This document shows positions 25,628-36,059 of a stretch of DNA of 64,000 bases, piece by piece. Both the position numbers and the translations under genes were made by a program. The DNA is from Microvelia longipes. Lineage: Eukaryota > Arthropoda > Insecta > Hemiptera > Veliidae. Positions within the stretch are counted from its first letter, which is position 1, and each line of letters begins with the position of its first letter. The notes beneath the pieces are model-generated. The model worked only from the letters and a program-made list of their open reading frames with translations. It was not told where the DNA came from and made no database searches. Location of the stretch: assembly GCA_018340805.1 (NCBI GenBank), contig JACMZG010001914.1, positions 16,758,152 through 16,822,151 of the forward strand, given 5' to 3'.

Positions 25628-26164
25628 ACTCTAAGGTGGGAGTAATACATACACGGCTGCGTGTTGATTAGAACTACAATTGTTTAGTTATTTATACATA
25701 CTTTAGTAAATAATTAAACGAATTAAATCAACAGTAAACAATCGCTAGTTTACTTCTAAAACAATACTGATAGTGAGTTTAAAAATGCAGTTAGTTCCGC
25801 ACGTGATATTAGAAACCATTAAGAAACTTCTCATTTGTTTATTCTTTGATTTATTTATTTTTTAAATATTTAACAATCTTGGAATTTCCGCTGTGAAATA
25901 CAACTACATTTACTAGAACTTTAAATTCCATTTTTTTTTAAATTAATATCTATCTTTACCGAACGCATAGGTCTGTAGTCCTACTTAGGACCTTATTAAG
26001 GACATTTTTAGGGTTTTTAAACATAGTAGGGAAAAAGAAATTCTCAAGAAAATAATTAGAACACATTATAAGGTCCTAAAACTTAGAGGGGTAAATATTA
26101 CTAATACGAGGCCACAAGTTTGGTCCACTTAAATTACTTTTATACATAATAAAATGTCAATAAA

Positions 26165-26220
26165 AACTGAGAACACTGTCCGGGCTTCGAATCTCATGCC
26201 TTTAGGTCTAAAAGCTTATA
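26165..26220 (-). repeat. Degenerate tRNA-head scrap of the SINE family
   Basis: The block ccgggcttcgaatctcatgcc aligns by eye with the B-box region of the copies at 27790, 41016 and 59792. No A box survives. Confidence 0.35.
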
Positions 26221-26741
26221 CTTCCCTTTTTAAGGTCACAGAAACAGTAAATGTTTAATGCGAATAGTATATAAAATGTAAAAGATATAAAAAAAATTGG
26301 TGTTATTTAAATTTTAATATTTGATTTAACATTGCGTAAAATTATCATTGAGGTGTAGTACATTGTCGTATCTTTGAAGGTTTTTCCTAAATGTTTTATG
26401 TAATCACATATTTAAGCTGTTCCTTTGTTAGAACATATAGACGTTATTTGATAATGTTTAACATTTTATTTTAAGTCTTTTATCAAGATGCGATAATAGA
26501 AGAATCAGGCGGAACAGTATTATCAAAGGTTAGTAAAATTGAGAACCCCAGTATGATAAACGAGGAGACAAAGTAGTGTTAAGAATACTACGATTAGCGT
26601 CCATTTTAAGACCAGGTTCAATTTAGGTTAGGGCCTGCAGACTTTTTTCAGACAGTAGTTTAAATTGTTGCTTCCAACTTGCTTCCAACTCCGCGATGTC
26701 GGGTACTCGTAAAAATATCTTACTCTAAATGAATTGGGTTT

Positions 26742-27299
26742 ATGCAAGATTTGGGACCTGAGGAGACGAACATACCTCCCCCCCCCCTTCAAGTATGCAA
26801 GGGTACCTTGTACAAATACAAAAATAACCATCTATTATTAATTTACAAATACATAAATATACATTTAAAACTATCTAAAAAAGAAAGAGCTAGACAGGTT
26901 TGTGGTAATTTTAGAGAATTATTCATTAAAACCATTATTTTACATTCAACCCTGTTAAATAGAATACAAAGACAAAAAGAAAGTCTTAATGTCAAAATAA
27001 AAATTGGCAACACTGACGGGCTACTTGGAGCCCAGGTCTTAAAAGACCATATTTTTGGAAAGAAATATTAAAAATAAAATTGGCATTTCGTCAAAGAATC
27101 GTCATCGTGTTTGTGACGAACTGCATGAAGAATGTGTGTAAGAGAACACCTTACAAACGTCATTTCATGACCTTCAATTCGGATATTATGATCGAATTTG
27201 ATAATAGTAACGTAAATTAGTAAATGTTTAATGTTAATTAAAGGTAAAACAGCAGCATTTTACTCTTCATTAAAACGAAAATTATAATACACTATGTTT

Positions 27300-27327
<28 letters not shown>
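26742..27327 (+). other. Unrecognised 109-codon ORF followed by a 25-A tract
   Basis: An ATG frame (26742-27071) gives a basic, Lys/Ile-rich product with a PPPP stretch at a C-homopolymer. I do not recognise it. About 230 nt later a run of A (27303-27327) preceded by ttaat could be the tail of a retroposed transcript. I could not find a target-site duplication. It is most likely non-coding repeat DNA. Confidence 0.2.
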
Positions 27328-27330
<3 letters not shown>

Positions 27331-27654
27331 CAAAACTTTAAAAAAAGGTTTGAAGGGATAGAAACGATCAAATTGTAGCTTAAGTTAAAAGATTAAAAGT
27401 TCGTTTACCTTAAAGTAGTTAATTTACTAAATAAATCGATTAAATTGAATGGTCGAATTAGATTAAACATAACGATATAACTATAGCAAATCATATAGAT
27501 TAAATCTTAGAAAATTTTCGAGGAATAGAAAAGCACAAACGAACTGCAGTTGCGAAACTATTATTTTTTTAATAGGGTGTGTGCAAGATTACGAGTTTAG
27601 CAAAACCATTCAGTTTTCTGGTCAGATTGCAATAAATTATACATATAATAAAGT

Positions 27655-27880
27655 CCTATTATATTAGAGTCCACAGGGAGAACCCCTGGGGGAACTACTT
27701 TAGGTGATAAAGACAACTGTTATTGTAAGCCTACAGCAGGCCCTAAATTATTTAAACAATAATCTTGAACAAACTGAGACCGTAACCTGAGATGCGAACC
27801 CCAGACCTCCTTCGTGTCAAAGGTCAGTATATATATACTGACGCACTAATGAGCGTCAGCGTATCTAAGTAGGCGCCACA
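27655..27880 (-). repeat. tRNA-derived SINE, nearly full copy
   Basis: On the - strand, an A-box-like tRNA head near 27850 and a B-box (ggttcgcatc, complement of 27791-27800) are followed by a body that aligns with the copies at 41016 and 59792. The tail-side module at 27665-27715 also matches. A TA run is inserted in the head. Confidence 0.55.
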
Positions 27881-27884
27881 TAAT

Positions 27885-28990
27885 GAATTACATGACATAA
27901 TTAAGCGTATAATAAAAGGTTATTAATATCATCATAACATTATAATAACCTCATATATGTTTCGATCAAGAGTTTTTTATATGTATCTTGTCACAGGTAG
28001 TTTTAATTATTAGAAAAACACTCATCAACAATAAAAGTATAATACTAATAAAATAAATAGTAAAAAACTAAAATTAACTCGACCATAACATAACCAAGAA
28101 ATACAATTAAAATACAAAATAATGCATTAGTTAGGTTCAAACCCGGACGATAAAATAATTATATTTTTACAACTTCTTAGAGGCAATACAGAGCTTCAAC
28201 AAAGTATCAACAAGTATAGTAAATTAAGTAAGACTTCAAAAAGTCGTATACCAGTGCTAGGCAAAATAACATAGCAATAAACCCCAGATCGCACACATAG
28301 CATTCTTGCTATGCCACTCAATAAAGCCAAGTAGGTAACTAAGAAACGGAAAAACACTAAAATTGTTGCCTTAAACAAAGAAAACTGAAGTCACTCTATC
28401 TAATGAAACTAAACTTACATCAAATTGGAAACAAAGGGAAACCTACAACAAATATTGTTGAAATTTAAAGGAAAACAAAATGAAACTTATTATTATGACT
28501 AAGCAATAAAGAAAAAGCCTGAAAAAACTAGATCTAGTCTATGGAATAGATAAACAAGCAAAAGAATTTCATTTGATAACTGAATACAATTAAAATGTTC
28601 ATGATAATTTGATTACTTTAATAACAGCTGTTTTAAGAATTGAACAAAATCAAACAGTATTCAAGATAACGTAGACATCTTTTAAAATAAAGTCGTTTAC
28701 AATTAAGAACAAGTCCAAAATGCTAATAAACCAACTAATGATTTCAAATTTAATAGAACTTGCAAAAAATACTTTATAGATGTAAGTGTTCCACCTGTGT
28801 ACTTTAAAAAAAAAACATAATGTTAATAGAGCACATATAATATAATGTTGTAAAAATTACCAGTGTTTTAACTATTATACTATTGGAGACATATTTAATC
28901 ATCATATATCACTCCTTTAAGAGACTTTGGCTAACACGTAAGTCAGAGGGGGAAATTATAGAAACAATCACACGCACGCACAAACATAAA
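27885..28990. other. AT-rich non-genic stretch
   Basis: No coding sequence recognised. Confidence 0.4.
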
Positions 28991-29001
28991 CACACACACA
29001 A

Positions 29002-29100
<99 letters not shown>

Positions 29101-29150
29101 GTATATAGGACATACACACACGTGTGAGTATATACATATATAAATACACA
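28991..29150. repeat. CA/TA compound microsatellite
   Basis: Short (CA)n flanks lie on both sides of about 95 bp of (TA)n. The translated Tyr/Ile runs on both strands are artefacts of the dinucleotide repeat. Confidence 0.9.
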
Positions 29151-29154
29151 CACA

Positions 29155-32100
29155 AACAGTAGTAAGGTTTTAAGCCAACAACGACAAAAAAAGTTTTCGA
29201 CAGCCAAGTAACAAAGAAAATTTTCCTTTTATTAATATCTTATGAACATAAATTATCAATGAACTCGGAATATTAAGACGTAGTTTTATTCAAAAAGGAA
29301 AAAACAGCCATTACCTTGAGTCTAGAACGTTCTTTATAACATTTTCACTTTTAAATCGATCACAAGTTGTTTACGTTTAAATTATGCTTATTTAGTTATT
29401 AATTCGTGGAAAATTACAAATGTCGGACAATTTTGTTGCTGAGTAAGCTTTGTCGTCTTTTGTTGTTCCTATGACACTGTTTTTTTTAAACAAGTATTAT
29501 TAATATAAGACGTATATTTGGGTTTAAAATTAAATTAGTCGTGAATAATTGTGGAAAGCAGTTCATAAGTTTTTACTAAGGGTTGTAGTGGCGCTATATC
29601 TATCGTATTTTCCCAACTGCAAGTATTCGATATCATTAAATAATTTGGGACCGCAATTAGGGGGAATAAAATAGAGTTTTAGTGTAACAAAAATGCAGAT
29701 GTGTAACGTCACAAGCTCTTTAGTTAATCATACCTTCTTACATAGTACGCAAGAATAAGAAAAAACTTAAAATTTAAGTTAAATTAATAACTGGTTGAAT
29801 TGGACCAATCAGGATGGGAAACGATCTCAGGATAGGGTATGTTGAATAAGATAACGTATCGCTTTAAATATTTATTAGAAAAAGAAAAAATATATACATA
29901 GATATTAGCGACAGACTCGGGCAATCTCAAGATATCCAATACAACGATAGGAGCGTGCTTGAAATTTGCGATATTTAAATGTTGCACCAAAACCATAACA
30001 AAGAAAAGAAGCAACAGTTTGAAAAATCGTTTAATTTACTATAGTGGTAATAATAATGCCCACTTAGAGCCTTGCGGCCCATAAGAGATGACCCCTACAG
30101 AAACCGCCTCGGGTGGTAGTAGTAACTGTAACGCTTGAAGTGCACTTAATAGTTGGCAAATTATACATTGTCCAATTTAATATGTAAGATTAGTTTGACA
30201 TTAAAATACAGCGAAAGTTTAAATATAGAACACGATAAAAGCTGTTATAAATCAATATTTCGACATTAAAAATAAAACTGAAATTTAAAACTCTCTTTTT
30301 CGCATTGATTACAATTTTAACACGTAGACTAGACGCCACAAAATATTTACTAGTGGGTGTGAACTTGATAAAAATAAACTCAAAAATTAACTGCTTCTTG
30401 AACTAAAATAATTTCAGTTCAATTGCTCTAACGTTGAAAAACAAGTGACAAAATCTTCACACTTGACTTTATGCCAAATGGATTAAAAGTACACCCTGGG
30501 AATAGTTTTTGTTTTAATATTAATAATTTTAACATTAAGAGGAAAAATATTAAATCTAATATAGTGTTCAGCAAAGAAATAAGGGCTTTAAATGATGTAT
30601 TTAATTTTTAATGCAAAGTTAATTAATAATAAACAAATTTAAATATGTATAGCCAAAATTATTTTTTTCTACAATTTTCTTGTAACAGAAAATTTACAGG
30701 AAAACCTTAAATAATAAAATGAAAATCCTATTTATTTTATCGAGCGCATGCTCCAACAAAATTATTACATGTGCTCGAACGTAGAAACTGTAACGTGTTA
30801 AGAACGAACTAAAGTGTAAGATTACGTACTATACCAAATACCTACAATATATACAAACTATATACGTAAAGAGTTATCTATAGAAGCATATCAAATTTAT
30901 TTATGTTTATAAAATTTGATCATGAACAGAAAGGGTTATATTTCAACAAGGAATTAATCGCCTTAAATAGCATTACACTTGATTTAACATTCTAGATTGT
31001 GAACATGTTATTTTTGCGTAATGTTATACTAATATGGACAGGCTATAACGGTGAGGCGTCCAACTTTTAATCAAATTTGGTCATCTAAAATAATAATGAA
31101 TGAACTTATAAGGTAACTTGAAGTTTGACTAAAGTTTTTTTTAATAATACGATGTTTTTCAAACAAATTATAAATAACCTTTTTTAAAGAGTTTTAGAAC
31201 ATAAATTCAGAAATATGTTTCTCAGATTCTTAATTATATATTTTGAATTTAAAAAAAAACATTATTCAATTATGTAATACGCGATGATATATGTAGGAAA
31301 AACATTTAAACTTAAATCTGTACTGATATGCGAATATTTGAACTCTTCAAGTTTACTATAGAGACTCTTTTTAGAGATAATCAAGATTCTTCAAGAAATT
31401 AGAAAAAGGTTCATTATAGATAATAAATTACTTTTTTAAAGACTCAAGTCATCATCATCTCACCTATGTTTTGTGACAGTGCAGGAACTCTACAGCAGTT
31501 GGAAAGCCTTTTTAATTAACTTCGCTGAGTAATTCATTGTGTATTAAAGCGTTTAATTTTTAAGTTGCTACAAGCCTCGAACATAGCGACGAGTTTTACC
31601 ATTAACATCACTATCACTATTATGGATTATAATTAAGAAAAGTTTATTTATGTTAATTTTTTGCCCACCTATCTTAATAGGACAAAATAAAATTAAGAAA
31701 TATGGCAAAAATTGTTTTTGTGGAAAAAAATAATTAAGCGGTCGCATTTCTTACAAATAAATTAATTGATAAAAAAAATCAAATTTGGTTAGCCTTTTTG
31801 AGTACATTTAGCACGTTTGTGGAAACAAGTAAAAACTCTTGTTGAATAACGCGTCAACACGTGTGTAAATTAAAATTGGAAGTAATACCAATGGAGGTAA
31901 TATTAAAAAAAATTGTTAAGTATAAATTAAATATATACGAAAATAAGTTGAAAAGGAATCCATATGTTGGCTTGGCAACATAAAACCTGTCCCATTATTT
32001 TAGAATTTTACCTACAACTCACGTTTTATTCATTATTTTTTATTCAATAAACAGTATTTTACTAGAATTATACTAATAATTATTTATTTTGATTATATAA

Positions 32101-32230
32101 TAAAAAATATTTACAAAGTACTTTAAAATTATTATTAAAAAAAACTTTTACTATTACTCGTTTTTAATTTTTTTTAAATAAAAAATAAGTTATAGATAAT
32201 AAGTAACATGTAATATGAAAATCAAATTTT
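29155..32230. other. AT-rich non-genic stretch
   Basis: Apart from the SINE scrap at 30060-30135 I see no repeat or gene that I can support. Confidence 0.4.
30060..30135 (-). repeat. SINE tail-side fragment
   Basis: It matches the tail-side module agcc-ttgcggcccataag...cctcgggtgg of the family (compare 59653-59715). The tRNA head is absent. Confidence 0.6.
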
Positions 32231-32233
32231 TAC

Positions 32234-32347
32234 CTGATCTAACACAGCCAGGTTGAAAAATTTAAATTCAGTTGGTGGATAAAAAGAAGCGTTGTTGGTT
32301 CTGTTATGATGAAATTCTGAAGAAAATAATTCTCGCAGTTCAATGTT
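32234..32347 (-). other. Candidate 114-nt coding exon, protein not recognised
   Basis: On the - strand a pyrimidine-rich acceptor (ttcatttcttcag, ending 32348) and a good donor (CAG|GTAAAA at 32234/32233) enclose 38 codons. Only one frame is fully open. The product reads like ordinary protein, with ELRELFSSEF, NNASFYPPTEF and FFNLAVLDQ segments. It ends on a codon boundary, the same phase needed by the TENT5 exon at 14798, so it could be an upstream TENT5 exon or belong to an unknown gene. It is too short for homology to be judged here. Confidence 0.3.
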
Positions 32348-32559
32348 CTGAAGAAATGAATTTCTTGAAGTTTGCAACTAATTAAATTTGCGATTCCAAC
32401 TTCAGTTTATCGTTAAAATTTAGTTCAAAACTAATATTCTTTATTTAACACTCGCGAATTATTAATTAAAACAAACAAGTGCAACCTGGGCGTGGATTTA
32501 TTTTATAATTAAGGAGTCGTTTAAAAAACAAAGTTATAAGAAAACTTGAATTTACGAAA

Positions 32560-32720
32560 ATTCGACAGCGTAGCAAAGCTTGGACGAACGAGACCCACAC
32601 TGAACGGACGCCCGGCACAGAGTGTTCTAGAAAAGTTTGGAATCAAAGGGGGTTTTAGTTTTAGAGTGGGGGCTCGCCCCCCTCCATGAACTCGGGTGGG
32701 GGACCTCTAGAAGAGAAAGG
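32560..32720. repeat. GC-rich patch, repeat-like
   Basis: It carries gcgtagcaaagcttggacgaacgag, reminiscent of the ctcgctncgctcg modules of the 0.7-kb element, and then a G-run/C-run hairpin (gggggctcgccccc, near 32677). No gene recognised. Confidence 0.3.
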
Positions 32721-33039
32721 AATATTTTGTACAACGTAGTCGTTTAGCTAAATGCGCATGAATCCCGTCCTCTTTCAATAACCTCTATAAAGCTGGAACC
32801 TTCTTTACTTTTTACGAAGAGCATAATGTAGTAACTTAAGAAAATTACTGATCCAAATATAATCGGATTTTTTTTCGTAAAAAAGTTTAAAGAAGATCAA
32901 TAAGAAAAGTAAACTAATTTAAAGAAAGCAGATAGTTCCTTCATGCATTTTTAAACAACAAATATTTGTTATTTTTATTCCTTTGATAAATATTCTTCCA
33001 TATATTTTACCATGATTATATAAATAAATTCCCGTATTT

Positions 33040-33200
33040 GGGCTTCTAGGCTTATCAGGTTATTCACCCTACGGGAGGTACTTCGGGTGGGTTGTATCTA
33101 CAAAGCTCTAAGTATTAATTAAAGTGGGCGAAACCTTTTTACTACATATACTATTCATATATGCTGAAAGTATAACCTAGGTTACAACTTTTTCTACTTA
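33040..33200 (-). repeat. SINE fragment, tail-side and middle
   Basis: It aligns with 59653-59790: the cttatcaggttattcaccctacggg and gggtgggttgtatctac modules, then taattaaagtgggcgaaa and tactattcatat. The tRNA head is lost. Confidence 0.7.
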
Positions 33201-33297
33201 TAAGTTAAATGAAATTTCAAGTTTAACCTACAGATTATATTTGTTAAATTAATAATAATATATTATGTTACAAGACTGTGATAACGGGTCTTTTTTA

Positions 33298-33375
33298 CCG
33301 CGAATTTACAGTCGGGCGAAGCGAGACAGTAAAAGTAGCCAAGGTGAAAAGCCATTCCCAGTCGTGTAGTATATT
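33298..33375 (+). repeat. Dispersed repeat (gacagtaaa family), copy 1
   Basis: It shares with 45600-45690 the order cgctt/gcgaagcg, gacagtaaa, gcca(a/c)ggt, cc-rich, tagtata. Unnamed family; two copies seen. Confidence 0.45.
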
Positions 33376-33713
33376 TTTTTCGGGAGTAGTAATACTAAAC
33401 AACTATTTAGAATAAAAATAGTATAGTGTATAAAAATATGCCGGAAACTCCTTTCAATCACCTCGTTGGCCAAAAATTCTAGCGGCGTATTTTGAATCTC
33501 TATCTATTATTATTATATTAATAATTAATTGGATGGATAATGGATTATTAAACACTTGATAATAAATAATTAATTACAAAACTTTGTAAACAAAAACGTT
33601 CGATTATTTGATAAACTTTTGTTATTAAAAGTATGAAGAACAAGGAAGGTAATATCATAACCTTTTAGTAAACAACTAGAGCCCACCTAGTAGACATTTG
33701 AGAAACTCCACCA

Positions 33714-33742
33714 GCGACAGTAAAAAATTCTTTTACTGTCGC
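33714..33742. repeat. Hairpin, 12-bp perfect arms
   Basis: Arms GCGACAGTAAAA (33714-33725) and its complement (33731-33742) are separated by 5 nt. The cgacagtaaa motif is the same as in the repeat at 33298. Confidence 0.7.
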
Positions 33743-34257
33743 GGAAAGGAAAAAACTACGAAACCGTTAAAAAAGCATTTCACATACTTTTTTAAGAATA
33801 TAAAGTGCCTACTTTACAGCCGACCGAAAAAATGATTTGATTGGTTCATTTTTATAGATCTCCAGTAAAGCGATAAGATAGGTTGATTTTTATTAGTAGT
33901 AAAATTAAATAAAGTAATTTTCTCAAATTATGGCGCACCAAAAGACGCACATAGAAACGAAAAACTTGATAATATGTTGGAAAATTTTTGAAAAATTGAC
34001 AAGTTTTAGGGAAATTTATCTTTACCATAAAGAGGGTAGAGGCCAAATTTAGGGGGGTAGAGGGGGGATCTTATGAGGGTAGAGTGGTCAAATTTTTGCT
34101 GAGGTTGAGCGGAACAAATCTAGTAAGCGAGGGGGTCATATTTACTACATTGTAAATATTGGATAGAATAGCAGATAATATAACCTGAGTATATATGATT
34201 TTTTTCTTGGTGAAAATGTATTAATGACCAACTTTAAAGAAATGATTAATGATCTAG

Positions 34258-34325
34258 GTTCTTTCGGCCTATCAGGGTATTTACCCTGCGGCAACAACCT
34301 CTGGTGGGTTGCATCTACTATCCTC
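34258..34325 (-). repeat. SINE tail-side fragment
   Basis: It closely matches 59653-59720 (cggcctatcagggtatttaccctgcgg module and ggtgggttgcatctact). Confidence 0.7.
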
Positions 34326-34692
34326 TAATTCATTCGTAAATCATTCGTGATCGTGTGTCGAGATAAGCAAATTTAGGCAACATAAATTTTGAAAATAAAA
34401 ACTCATTTGACTTTCTTGCTCCTTAAAAAATTATGATTAAAATAACTGGAATATTTATGATGAGAAAATTTGAGCGTTTTCGAATATAAAATGACTGAAA
34501 TTTTTATAATTAGAGCGTTTTCGAATTAGAACTATTCTTATTGTTAAATTGTTCTAATTGTGCGTAGTAAAAAAGACATATATAAGAAGACTCCCCCCTC
34601 ATAAAAGTTATTTTTGAGAAATAAATAAAACCTTTTTCTTTCAGATTAAAGAACAATACATTTAGTCAGAATAATTTAGACAAAGGAAGTAA

Positions 34693-34977
34693 ACTGACCC
34701 AGTGCGGAAATCCTTGCATCTCAGGTTAGGTTATATATCACGAGGTGCGTTAATGTACCCCAGGCTAGAAAGGTACTCAGGTAACCAGGGTCACATAAAT
34801 ATTACTGATACCTCTAATCGCCTTAAAAACTTTCAGGGTTCATATGAACTTATAACTTCCAAGAATCTACAATGGAACCGTACCACACCATTAGAGCAAC
34901 AAAACAAAGATTATTTGTCCCTTTATGATGTACTTCCCCCACTTTTACTGAATCCAAGAGTCCTTCTTAGAAATTAA
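34693..34977 (+). other. Unrecognised 95-codon open frame
   Basis: Open from 34693 to the TAA at 34975-34977 but without a leading ATG; the first ATG is internal. A strong pyrimidine-rich acceptor (cctttttctttcag) ends near 34645, but the frame is closed by a stop at 34690, so the two do not form an exon in this frame. The composition is more protein-like than that of its neighbours. No family recognised. Confidence 0.2.
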
Positions 34978-35249
34978 TAAATCTGTTATAAGGAAGTTTC
35001 TAGAATTCATCATATGTTTATCATTTTTAAAAAATAACAATAACCACTTGACAAGATGTATTTCCGTCAAATAATTCATCCTTTCATTTAATACGTTACA
35101 ATTGATTGTGCAAGTATAATAATATTCCACACTATTATTTTTACAATAAGACAATTGACGATTAAAGTAATGTTGTCAAGACATGAAAGCATTCATTTTT
35201 CATTAATATCTTTGAATAAATAATAATAGTTTCACTTATAATTATTACT

Positions 35250-35762
35250 ATTTTTCCTCGTTTATACCGTAGGTATAAAGGCAAAGTATTGCGTTTGCAA
35301 AACGCTTTGAACCGACATTTCATCGGAATTATACCTTTCAAGTGTTTTCAAGACCTCCTTAATAGTATTTACAAAATTGTCTCTCTGTATGTGTGTGTGT
35401 TAGTCTCGATTAAAATTTGTCATCGGTTTGAGATTAGGCACATGGTGTAGTAATATGAGCCAAGTTTCATCTCATTATCAGCATTGTTTAATTTTTATCA
35501 AATGACTTAAACAATAGGTTTCTTAAATGTAAAAACACCGATTGAGTTAAAATTTAGTACAAATGTATCCCTCTATGTTATAAATAAGTTTACTAAGTTT
35601 CATTCCTACACGGCGGCAGAATTTTTGTTAGGATCATAAAAGTTTAGATGCATCAACCAAGGTCAGTGCCTCGATGGGTGTTCGATGAAAATTAAACGAA
35701 TGAATTAACTGTCGAATGACAAGCGAAGCGAGTCCGGAGACGTGTTGCAGTATCAATTTGGT
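35250..35762 (-). repeat. 0.7-kb element, reverse copy (subfamily with the 57-bp unit as a single copy)
   Basis: Reading on the - strand it ends with the tacctacggtataaacgagg tail (35250-35285). It has the TG-rich middle, the aatttttatcaaatgac block, and at 35715-35760 one copy of the gcgaagcgagtccgg...gacgtgttgcag module that is amplified at 61.7 kb. Confidence 0.75.
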
Positions 35763-35837
35763 GTTTTTTATAATTTGAGGACAAAATATAAATATGGCTA
35801 CTGGATTTAGCCAAATGATAAATATCAATAAGCAAGT

Positions 35838-36057
35838 AAATAATAAAATGAAAAGTCTCTCCACAAAATAAAAACTTTATTGGCAAGGCGCTTTCAACCT
35901 AGCTAGAGGCCATCATCAGTGCAAAACCTAACAAACAAGTAACAAAATTTGTTACTTGTTTGTTAGGTTTTGCACTGATGATGACCTCTAGCTAGGTTAA
36001 AAGCGCAAAGCCAATAAAGTTTTTATTTTGTGGAGAGACTTTTCATTTAATTATTTA
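35838..36057. repeat. 220-bp near-perfect inverted repeat with hammerhead-like cores
   Basis: Arms of about 108 bp (35838-35946 and 35949-36057) are complementary with only a handful of mismatches and almost no loop. Each arm contains CTGATGA followed by a short potential stem. GAAAGCGC follows in the left arm's complement and the disrupted form AAAAGCGC in the right. Then come ccaataaag and ttttattttgtgg. The CTGATGA...GAAA order resembles the terminal sequences of Penelope-like retroelements, which are known to encode hammerhead ribozymes. No reverse transcriptase is present. Confidence 0.75.
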
Positions 36058-36059
36058 TA

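Noticed and set aside
28883..29207. ORFs with long Tyr/Ile runs
   Set aside because: They are translations of the TA/CA microsatellite on both strands.
29310..29325. AAG|GTAATG donor on the - strand as the end of a TENT5 first exon
   Set aside because: In the needed phase a TGA is reached before any ATG.
34628..34977. Exon from the strong ctttcag acceptor into the 95-codon frame
   Set aside because: An in-frame stop at 34690-34692 separates the acceptor from the open frame.
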